Positions 1 through 5,203 of a DNA stretch of 5,203 nucleotides are shown here, piece after piece. The stretch's first letter is position 1; each line of letters begins with the position of its first letter. The position numbers were made by a program, and so were the translations under genes. Under the pieces are notes generated by a model, which ran no database searches, had not been told where the DNA came from, and saw only the letters and a list, made by a program, of their open reading frames with translations. This stretch comes from Pseudomonadota bacterium (GTDB taxonomy: Bacteria > Pseudomonadota > Alphaproteobacteria > Rhizobiales > Xanthobacteraceae): NCBI GenBank assembly GCA_023390955.1, contig JAEWBW010000224.1, positions 1-5,203 of the forward strand, read 5' to 3'.

Positions 1-1
1 G

Positions 2-397
2 TTCACGATCCTTATGCGGTTGCGTGAGTCAGCTGAGGGACGGAAATCCGCCGCGCAAGTCGACGGTCTCGATGGCGCTCTGGAGCGCCATCGCCAGGCG
101 ATCCACCCAGTTATGGGTCCGCTGATAAGGTTCTTCAGCAGCCGCGAAGGCAATGGCAGGTCGGAGAGGCTCGCACGAGCGCTCGCCAATCAGGTCGCCG
201 TCGTATCTAACTCTGGAGGGGGCGCACGTCAGGGTGACGTGGGACCGATTAAACTTGCCGCCCAATCCCAGGTCGCAATGGTCGATCATGTGATGATGAG
301 GCTCGTTCGTGTCGAGGCATCTCTCAAACGTATCGAAGACAAGCTGAAAGGCGCGCCGGCCAATTTAAATGCTGGCAAAGTCGCTCGGAAACCTTAG
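2..397 (+). CDS. Hypothetical protein, 3' part (5' end probably outside the window)
   Basis: I do not recognise this protein. The frame is open from base 2 and ends at TAG 395-397. The first in-window ATG is at 14 (127 residues from there), but the 13 bases before it hold no Shine-Dalgarno-like sequence, so this is more likely the tail of a longer gene. The visible part is rich in Arg, Ala and Gly, has no obvious membrane segment or signal peptide, and ends in a charged stretch (VEASLKRIEDKLKG, about residues 101-114 from the ATG) that should form an amphipathic helix or short coiled coil. Its position before a polysaccharide gene cluster in the same direction suggests, but does not show, a link to glycan synthesis. 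GC preference at third codon positions is weaker than in the downstream genes. It could be a spurious frame, though the C-terminal helix looks protein-like. Confidence 0.45.
   Translation, partial: FTILMRLRESAEGRKSAAQVDGLDGALERHRQAIHPVMGPLIRFFSSREGNGRSERLARALANQVAVVSNSGGGARQGDVGPIKLAAQSQVAMVDHVMMRLVRVEASLKRIEDKLKGAPANLNAGKVARKP
70..93. repeat. Near-perfect inverted repeat, 11-base arms
   Basis: The arms CGATGGCGCTC (70-80) and GAGCGCCATCG (83-93) are exact reverse complements separated by TG. As RNA this would give a GC-rich stem of about 10 base pairs closed by a four-base loop. No T-run follows, so it does not look like an intrinsic terminator. It lies inside the reading frame of the upstream hypothetical protein. 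No second copy was seen in the window. It may be a chance result of codon choice, or a dyad with a structural or regulatory role. Confidence 0.6.
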
Positions 398-436
398 GGC
401 GTGAATTCGCCTTCGGCCTTCTTGAGCTGTGGCGAA

Positions 437-450
437 ATCAATCGATTGAT
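437..450. promoter_or_regulatory. 14-base perfect palindrome, candidate operator
   Basis: The sequence ATCAATCGATTGAT equals its own reverse complement over all 14 bases. It is one of the few AT-rich stretches in the 108-base gap before the first glycosyltransferase gene, starting 69 bases before its ATG at 506. A dimeric regulator could bind such a site, but I do not recognise it as the site of a named regulator. A TTGAGC hexamer at 422-427 lies 17 bases before ATTGAT at 445-450, which matches a sigma-70 -10 box at only three of six positions, so an overlapping promoter is possible but weakly supported. Confidence 0.3.
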
Positions 451-495
451 CTGGTCTTGGCCCGCCTGTCTGAGCCGCGACCTGTGTACTGCGTC

Positions 496-500
496 GGAGA
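496..500 (+). promoter_or_regulatory. Ribosome binding site supporting the start at 506
   Basis: GGAGA lies five bases before the ATG at 506, counting from its last base, which is a good spacing for a Shine-Dalgarno element. The competing in-frame ATG at 590 has no comparable purine-rich sequence in front of it. This favours 506 as the start, although the protein conserved in style with other glycosyltransferases only begins near residue 29. Confidence 0.45.
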
Positions 501-505
501 CTTGA

Positions 506-2449
506 ATGCTGACAGTGGAACAAGGCGAGTCAGAGGGCGGCGGGCGATCTGCTGGCGCAGCGCAGCGCTCAAATGCGCGCGTATCGTCGATGTCTAAGTT
601 CGGCATCTGGATTCAGGGCGTCGACCGCCTCGGCGCGGCCTACGAAGGCGTCTGGCGTGTTATCCAACGATTTCTTCTCGCGTCTGAAGGCGCGGGGAAG
701 AGCTTTTGCTTTGTCGCTCCTGAGCGTTTTCGCGAGGAGATCGAGGAGTTTCTGGCGGATCTGCCGGACTCTGTCCGGTCGACAGTGGATTTCCACGGCG
801 TCGGGGATGCGAGCGATACGTATTTCGAAGGAGAGCCTGTCCGCCAGGCGACGCTCGCCAATGATGTCGATGTCGACGGATGGCTCGTCCCCAATCCGAT
901 GTGGTCTGCTGCAAAGCACCTCGTGAAGCCGAAGGTCGTATGGTTTCACGACTTTCTGCTCGCAGAGTTTCCGCAGAGCTATCCGTACAACCTCTACGTT
1001 GAGTTCCAGGAAAACGTCCGCGAGCTTCAGGACTCCGGCTCGTTCTTCATCTTCCTGTCGCCGCACGTGCAGCGGGCGCACGGTCACGATGCCTGTGAGA
1101 TCAGTCCGGACCGCTCGATGCTGGTGATTACGCCGGCGCTTGAGGTCGAGAGCTCCCTTGCCGGGTTGCCGGACGATCCGCGGTACGGGGGCGACTGGAT
1201 CCGTTCGGAGCTATCGGAGAATCTGAGGTCGTGGTGCACCCCGGCGCACGCGGAACTCTTCTATCATCACATATCCACCTATCCGTTCGAGTCCGTTCCG
1301 TATTTTTTCGTTTCCTCGCAAAATCGGGAGCATAAGGCGTTCCTCCGCCTCGCGCAGATTCACGCATCGATGCTGCGTAAGCATTACCTGCCCTACTCCA
1401 TTTTCACGACGGCATTGGTCGATGTTCTCGGGCAGTCGCCGCTCGAAAGGTTCCTGAAGACAGAACTGTTGATGGGTGACTTCATGAGCGTCGGGAAGGT
1501 GAGCGATCTAACGCACGCCTTCCTGTACAAGTTCGCCCGGATGACGCTCCACCCGTCGACATTCGAAGGGAACCTTCCGCTTCCTTTTGCGGAATCCGTA
1601 GCACTCGGCACGCCTTGCATCATGCCCTACAGCAAAGCCTTTATCGAACTTGTCGATGAGGATCTTCACCCCTGGGTCTTCTATTCGCCAACCGAGCCGG
1701 GCCTGATCGCCAAAGTCGTTGAAGTCGAAAGCCGTCGGCCAGAATTTCTGGCTGCGCAACAGCAAGTTCTTCGCAAAATGCGCAGCTATTCTCTAAAGGA
1801 CTATTTTGCGCTCCAGATGCAGGCCTTCGAGAAGGCGGCGAGAACGCAGCCTGACGCCGCGCGCTATCTTTTCAACCGTAAGATAGGAACTCCGGTCGCC
1901 CGTCCGAACACGCTCAGGAGCCGCTACAAGTTGGCGCTTCGAAAGCTCGATACCGTAGTCTCGGGCTCGCCGGCCTGGACTTCGGCTAAGATTTGGCCCC
2001 GGTTCGAACTTGTTGCTGGAAAGCGGGATTTGCAGGATCAGCAGGCCGTGCTTCACTGGGCGGAATATCTCGGAAGCGCGCATCCCAAGGGTGAGTCCTA
2101 CTTTGTCCTTTCGGTAGACGGCGCAAGCAGCGCAGACCTGGCGCAATCCGGACTTTTTGCTGAGCTTGGAGCTTGGGGCGAGGACGGATATTTCGCAGCA
2201 GACAGTCGCCCGTTCGAGTTCGACGTGGCTGGCCTGCCCCCCGCCGTCCTGGAAGTCGCCAACGACGCCGGACTGGATATCAGCGACGGCCGCACCATTG
2301 GCTGGACAAAGCTCGACTGGCGCCGCGGCGACGTTCCGGAAATCAGAATTGGCGGCAAGAAGAGCGTGGGCGACGTTAAAGCTCGCCTGGTGTGCGTCGC
2401 GGGGACGGCCGAGACCCGCAAAAGTGCCAAGTCGGCCGAGGCTGCGTAA
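506..2449 (+). CDS. GT4-like (GT-B fold) glycosyltransferase with a long C-terminal extension
   Basis: This 647-residue protein probably transfers a sugar from a nucleotide donor to a lipid-linked glycan on the cytoplasmic side of the inner membrane. The N-terminal half has a glycine-containing opening (FGIWIQGVDRLGAAYEG, residues 32-48) and WFHD at 146-149, typical of a GT-B acceptor domain. The donor domain starts near 266 with YFFVSSQNREHK (266-277), the place of the usual R/K-containing donor loop. The hallmark EGNLPLPFAESVALGTP follows, with Glu354 and Glu363, so the glutamates are eight residues apart instead of the usual seven. The recognisable enzyme ends near 450; the remaining 190 or so residues are unassigned and look rich in beta strands and Trp/Gly. 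No membrane segment is evident. ATG 506 has a good Shine-Dalgarno element, but its first 28 residues are low-complexity, and ATG 590 (MSKFGIW) is a real alternative. The next gene starts two bases after the stop. Family assignment is fairly secure; donor and acceptor are unknown. Confidence 0.85.
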   Translation: MLTVEQGESEGGGRSAGAAQRSNARVSSMSKFGIWIQGVDRLGAAYEGVWRVIQRFLLASEGAGKSFCFVAPERFREEIEEFLADLPDSVRSTVDFHGVGDASDTYFEGEPVRQATLANDVDVDGWLVPNPMWSAAKHLVKPKVVWFHDFLLAEFPQSYPYNLYVEFQENVRELQDSGSFFIFLSPHVQRAHGHDACEISPDRSMLVITPALEVESSLAGLPDDPRYGGDWIRSELSENLRSWCTPAHAELFYHHISTYPFESVPYFFVSSQNREHKAFLRLAQIHASMLRKHYLPYSIFTTALVDVLGQSPLERFLKTELLMGDFMSVGKVSDLTHAFLYKFARMTLHPSTFEGNLPLPFAESVALGTPCIMPYSKAFIELVDEDLHPWVFYSPTEPGLIAKVVEVESRRPEFLAAQQQVLRKMRSYSLKDYFALQMQAFEKAARTQPDAARYLFNRKIGTPVARPNTLRSRYKLALRKLDTVVSGSPAWTSAKIWPRFELVAGKRDLQDQQAVLHWAEYLGSAHPKGESYFVLSVDGASSADLAQSGLFAELGAWGEDGYFAADSRPFEFDVAGLPPAVLEVANDAGLDISDGRTIGWTKLDWRRGDVPEIRIGGKKSVGDVKARLVCVAGTAETRKSAKSAEAA

Positions 2450-2451
2450 GG

Positions 2452-3867
2452 ATGGTAAAGTTGAATTCAAATATGGGCCTGGCCCGCAGCCAAGTTCCGC
2501 TCGCGCAGGATTACCGCGACAAGACCATCATGGTAATCATGCCGCATCCCTGGAAGGGCGGGTTCTTCCGGGTTGCTGCAGCGATCTGCAACACGCTCGA
2601 CGAGATCTCAGTCAATGGAGAGCGCTTTCGCGTCATTCTTGGCGTGCCGCCAGGCTACGATTGCAGCGAGGCTTATCTGCTCAATCCGGACGTGACCGTC
2701 GAACAGATAGGTTACGAGCAGGTTTCGCCTTTGGATCGCCGCTACGTCGATCCCGACAAGGCCGAGCGGTTGAACGGCCTCGAGCTGATCACGCCCTACA
2801 ATACGCTTCCCTACGGAGACACGGGCACCATCGGTGAAGTTGACGGCTACATCCTGCTGTCGGCTCTGTTCTTCGAAGGCGCTTTTGTCTCGCGCAAGCC
2901 CTACGCCGTTTACGTTGCCGACATGATCCAGCGCTACGTTCCGGAAATCTACAGCGACGCCGGTGCGAATTATCAGGCGCCATCATGGAAAATGGACCGC
3001 AATCAGCGCGCAGCACTGAAGGAGGCGGCGGCGGTCTTTTCGACAACCGAGCAGACGATGCAGGACGTGCTTCACTATGGCGGCGTAGATCCCGAGCGGA
3101 CAATGCTGTTCCCAATGTTCGCCATGGATATCGCCGACCGCCAGGAAGCGCAGGCGAAACAGGCTGGGCGAACCAAGACAAGCTTTGAGTTGAAGGACCT
3201 CATTTCAAGGAAGACCTTCAGCGTCGGCGCCGAAGAATACTTCTTGTGGGTCACTAACGCTTCGGCTCACAAGAACCACGTCAACGCCTTTCGCGCGCTG
3301 AAACATTATTACGAAGTGCTTGGCGGCGAACTCAAGTGCCTGATCTGCGGGCCCGTGACCAACATGCTAATCCCCGGCGAGCTGACCGGACCCTATCATA
3401 CCAAGGTCTATGAAGAGCTTCGCGGTTGGTCGGGCTATAATCAACACGTCAAGGTGCTCGGCTACATCTCCGATCATGCTTATCTCTCGCTGCTGAGCAG
3501 TGCCAAGTTCCTTTGGCACAACGTGATCTACGACAACGGCACATTCTCGATCATCGAGGCGTCCAGCGTCGGCACTCCGGTGCTCTCCAGCGCGTACCCA
3601 CAGATCCGGTTCATCGACGAGACTTTCTCGGTTGGAAGCACGTTCTTCGATGCGCGAGATCCGATCGATGCGGCCACAAAGATCCGCGCGATGGAGCTGC
3701 AATCGAAGCGGACAAAGCCGCGCAAGGTGGGCGGCATCAACATGCCCTTGTTCCATTCTAAGCTGACGCAGCTGATCGAGCGCATGTTCCCGCAGCCCGC
3801 TGATCAGACCCGTGCGGGAGAGCCGATGAGCCCTTCCACGCGCCGCGGAACCAAGGCTAGAGCGTAG
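2452..3867 (+). CDS. GT4-like (GT-B fold) glycosyltransferase
   Basis: This 471-residue protein is a second cytoplasmic glycosyltransferase, presumably adding another sugar to the same glycan. The acceptor domain opens with PHPWKGGFFR (31-40), a Gly-rich loop after a beta strand (TIMVIM), and has YVADMIQRYVP at 154-164, matching the usual H/D-containing segment. The donor domain has FLWVTNASAHKNH (264-276), with the Lys-Asn pair common in GT4 enzymes, and YDNGTFSIIEASSVGTP (360-376), which is the E-x7-E motif with Asp361 in place of the first Glu and Glu369 as the second. The C-terminus (from about 450) is a polar, Arg-rich tail. I chose ATG 2452, two bases after the previous stop (TAA-GG-ATG). 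A GTG at 2392 would overlap the upstream gene by 58 bases, and ATG 2473 is also possible; neither has better translation signals. It shares layout with the preceding enzyme and may be a distant paralogue. Sugar specificity cannot be read from the sequence. Confidence 0.88.
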   Translation: MVKLNSNMGLARSQVPLAQDYRDKTIMVIMPHPWKGGFFRVAAAICNTLDEISVNGERFRVILGVPPGYDCSEAYLLNPDVTVEQIGYEQVSPLDRRYVDPDKAERLNGLELITPYNTLPYGDTGTIGEVDGYILLSALFFEGAFVSRKPYAVYVADMIQRYVPEIYSDAGANYQAPSWKMDRNQRAALKEAAAVFSTTEQTMQDVLHYGGVDPERTMLFPMFAMDIADRQEAQAKQAGRTKTSFELKDLISRKTFSVGAEEYFLWVTNASAHKNHVNAFRALKHYYEVLGGELKCLICGPVTNMLIPGELTGPYHTKVYEELRGWSGYNQHVKVLGYISDHAYLSLLSSAKFLWHNVIYDNGTFSIIEASSVGTPVLSSAYPQIRFIDETFSVGSTFFDARDPIDAATKIRAMELQSKRTKPRKVGGINMPLFHSKLTQLIERMFPQPADQTRAGEPMSPSTRRGTKARA

Positions 3868-3869
3868 GC

Positions 3870-4688
3870 ATGGAAGGTCACGCGAGCCCCCGCCGTCTAT
3901 CCGGGCTGGCAGGCGTCGCTCACTCACTGAGCGTCGAATGGCGAGTCATTCATGCGTTGCTGATGCGGGAAGTGCTTACGCGCTTCGGACGTCACAATAT
4001 CGGCTTCATGTGGCTGTTTGTGGAGCCGATGATCTTTACCCTCGGCGTCACGGCGCTTTGGACGATCAGCAAAAACCTACACGGCTCCAACTTGCCGATC
4101 GCGGCATTCGCCCTCAGCGGCTATTCGAGCGTGCTCCTGTGGCGCAACATGCCGTCACGAACGATCGGTGCAGTCGAGCCGAATCTCGCGCTTATGTACC
4201 ACCGCAATGTGAAGGTGATCGACATCTATTTGGCGCGCCTGATCCTTGAGGGCGGCGGCGCCACGACCTCGTTCGTCGTCCTTTCCGTGGTCTTCATTAC
4301 GATCGGAATGATCGATCCCCCCGAGAACCTGCTGCAGGTGGTCTGGGGTTGGGTCATGCTGGCTTGGTTCGGCATGTCCCTCGCCATGTTTCTCGGTGCG
4401 CTGTCGGAAGATTACGAATTGGTCGAAAAGCTTTGGCACCCAGCATCCTATCTTCTCTTCCCCCTTTCAGGCGCGGCGTTCCTCGTCGACATCATGCCCA
4501 AGCAGGCTCAGGACCTCCTGCTGTATCTGCCGATGGTCAACGGCGTGGAATACTTGCGCGAAGGCTATTTCGGTTCAAAAGTCAGGGCGCACTACGACAT
4601 GGGCTACATGGCCATGTGCAATGCAGGGCTTCTGCTGATGGCCATGGCTCAAATTCGGAAGATCAATCGGACGATCATTCCGGAATAA
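3870..4688 (+). CDS. ABC-2 type polysaccharide export permease (KpsM/Wzm family)
   Basis: This 272-residue inner-membrane protein is the channel subunit of an ABC exporter for capsule or O-antigen; the length is normal for the family. After a cytoplasmic N-terminus comes the typical lead-in WRVIHALLMREVLTRFGRHN (24-43), then about six hydrophobic segments at roughly 45-65, 75-92, 132-148, 154-177, 192-208 and 244-262. The family signature near the C-terminus is present as PMVNGVEYLREGYFG (221-235), and the chain ends in a short basic tail (RKINR). The ATG lies two bases after the preceding stop (TAG-GC-ATG), with only a weak purine-rich sequence before it, so coupling to the upstream gene is likely. 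It must pair with a KpsT/Wzt/CtrD-type ATPase, which is absent from this window. It is about equally compatible with capsule and with O-antigen export. The sequence appears intact. Confidence 0.92.
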   Translation: MEGHASPRRLSGLAGVAHSLSVEWRVIHALLMREVLTRFGRHNIGFMWLFVEPMIFTLGVTALWTISKNLHGSNLPIAAFALSGYSSVLLWRNMPSRTIGAVEPNLALMYHRNVKVIDIYLARLILEGGGATTSFVVLSVVFITIGMIDPPENLLQVVWGWVMLAWFGMSLAMFLGALSEDYELVEKLWHPASYLLFPLSGAAFLVDIMPKQAQDLLLYLPMVNGVEYLREGYFGSKVRAHYDMGYMAMCNAGLLLMAMAQIRKINRTIIPE

Positions 4689-4767
4689 CCTTCCTCAGCT
4701 TGCCACGACAATCACAGGGCGTTAGCCGCACCTTGACTCCCGGCCCGCCAAATTTGGACGATATTTC
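4689..4767. other. Intergenic gap before the aminotransferase gene
   Basis: This 79-base gap breaks the two-base spacing of the preceding genes. I see no stem-loop followed by a T-run, so no intrinsic terminator. TTGACT at 4733-4738 resembles a -35 box, but the best -10-like hexamer (GATATT, 4760-4765) is 21 bases away, too far for a normal sigma-70 promoter. A 10-base palindrome, CCAAATTTGG, lies at 4748-4757 and touches the weak Shine-Dalgarno-like GGA (4756-4758), which is nine bases before the ATG at 4768. Read-through from the permease gene remains the simplest reading. Confidence 0.4.
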
Positions 4768-5203
4768 ATGATTCCTGTTTATTCGCCTGATCTTAGCGGC
4801 AACGAGAAGCGCTATGTCGCAGATGCTGTCGAAACCAGCTGGATCAGCAGCATTGGCCCTTACGTCGACAAGTTCGAGGCGGCCCTGCGCGAAACCATCG
4901 GAACGCCGCACGCAATCGTGCTTTCCAACGGGACCGTCGCTCTCCACCTCGCATTGCACTGTCTCGATATCGGCCCGGGCGACGAAGTCATCGTCCCGAG
5001 TTTCACCTACATCGCCTCGGTCAACTCAATCGCTCAAACTGGAGCGACCCCGGTCCTGGCGGACGTCCGTCCGAGCGATTGGCTTCTCGATCCGGACCAA
5101 ATCGAACGGCTCATCACGCCGCGAACGAAGGCGATCATGCCGGTCCACTTGTACAGCGGCGTATGCGACCCGCGGGTCAACGAGATCGCCCGCGCTCACG
5201 GCC
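4768..5203 (+). CDS. DegT/DnrJ/EryC1/StrS-family sugar aminotransferase, N-terminal part (perosamine synthase-like)
   Basis: This gene runs off the right edge after 145 complete codons of a family usually about 360-400 residues long. These cytoplasmic PLP enzymes transfer an amino group, usually from glutamate, to a keto-sugar nucleotide. The opening MIPVYSPDLSGNEKRYV (1-17) and SWISSIGPYVDKFE (24-37) closely recall GDP-perosamine synthases, which convert GDP-4-keto-6-deoxymannose to GDP-perosamine. Further family landmarks are SNGTVALHLAL (53-63), the PLP phosphate-binding region; GDEVIVPSFTYIAS (71-84); and TPRTKAIMPVHLYS (117-130). The usual HLYG is HLYS here, and the following DMD-like segment reads CDPRV. 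The catalytic lysine that would bind PLP lies beyond the window, so activity cannot be judged. The gene follows the permease after 79 bases, which fits supply of an amino-sugar precursor for the exported glycan. Family is near certain; perosamine as product is an inference, and related 4-aminotransferases acting on UDP or dTDP sugars are alternatives. Confidence 0.9.
   Translation, partial: MIPVYSPDLSGNEKRYVADAVETSWISSIGPYVDKFEAALRETIGTPHAIVLSNGTVALHLALHCLDIGPGDEVIVPSFTYIASVNSIAQTGATPVLADVRPSDWLLDPDQIERLITPRTKAIMPVHLYSGVCDPRVNEIARAHG

Noticed and set aside
398..411. Possible terminator hairpin just after the first stop codon (GGCG, six-base loop, CGCC)
   Set aside because: The stem is only four base pairs and no T-run follows; too weak to call.
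764..778. Small hairpin CCGGAC-tct-GTCCGG
   Set aside because: A six-base stem inside a clear coding region of GC-rich DNA is expected by chance.
2461..2470. 10-base palindrome TTGAATTCAA near the start of the second glycosyltransferase
   Set aside because: Short, inside the coding sequence, and one of several 10-base palindromes expected in a window this size.
1793..2470. Long reverse-strand open frame of 225 codons
   Set aside because: It is fully antisense to a well-supported glycosyltransferase gene and shows no recognisable protein motif; long antisense frames are common in GC-rich coding DNA.
2157..2837. Forward open frame of 226 codons crossing the junction of the two glycosyltransferases
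   Set aside because: It overlaps both genes in another frame, and its Arg/Ser/Pro-rich composition is typical of an out-of-frame translation.
3367..3927. Reverse-strand open frame of 186 codons
   Set aside because: It is antisense to conserved motifs of the second glycosyltransferase and has no recognisable domain.
4606..4617. 12-base palindrome ACATGGCCATGT in the permease gene, with a related ATGGCCATG about 30 bases downstream
   Set aside because: Both encode Met-Ala-Met in a membrane helix; the repeat follows from the protein sequence.
4733..4765. Possible sigma-70 promoter before the aminotransferase (TTGACT and GATATT)
   Set aside because: The spacing is 21 bases, outside the usual 16-19, and no better -10 box is present.

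Overview
The window looks like part of a surface-polysaccharide locus (O-antigen or capsule of the ABC-transporter-dependent type) in a moderately GC-rich Gram-negative bacterium. GC-ending codons, the style of the genes and the transporter type suggest an alphaproteobacterium, but there is no rRNA or other taxonomic marker, so this is only an inference.

Layout, all on the + strand. (1) About 1-397: the 3' end of an unrecognised reading frame that is open to the left edge and ends in a short charged, probably helical tail; it contains a strong inverted repeat at 70-93. (2) 398-505: a 108-base gap with a perfect 14-base palindrome (437-450) and a Shine-Dalgarno-like GGAGA before the next gene. 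(3) 506-2449: a long GT-B (GT4-like) glycosyltransferase with about 190 C-terminal residues that I cannot assign. (4) 2452-3867: a second GT4-like glycosyltransferase. (5) 3870-4688: an ABC-2 polysaccharide-export permease of the KpsM/Wzm type. (6) 4689-4767: a 79-base gap with no convincing terminator or promoter. (7) 4768 to the right edge: the N-terminal part of a DegT/DnrJ/EryC1/StrS-family PLP-dependent sugar aminotransferase, most like GDP-perosamine synthases.

Genes 3 to 5 are joined by identical two-base gaps (stop, two bases, ATG), so they are very probably co-transcribed and translationally coupled. The likely division of labour is that the aminotransferase makes an amino-sugar nucleotide (perosamine is the best guess), the two glycosyltransferases add sugars to a lipid-linked glycan at the cytoplasmic face, and the permease exports the glycan. 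The ATPase subunit the permease needs (KpsT/Wzt type) is not in the window. I found no tRNA, rRNA, CRISPR array, insertion sequence or phage gene. The pathway is ordinary in outline; the least explained parts are the C-terminal extension of the first glycosyltransferase, the 14-base palindrome in front of it, and the upstream reading frame.
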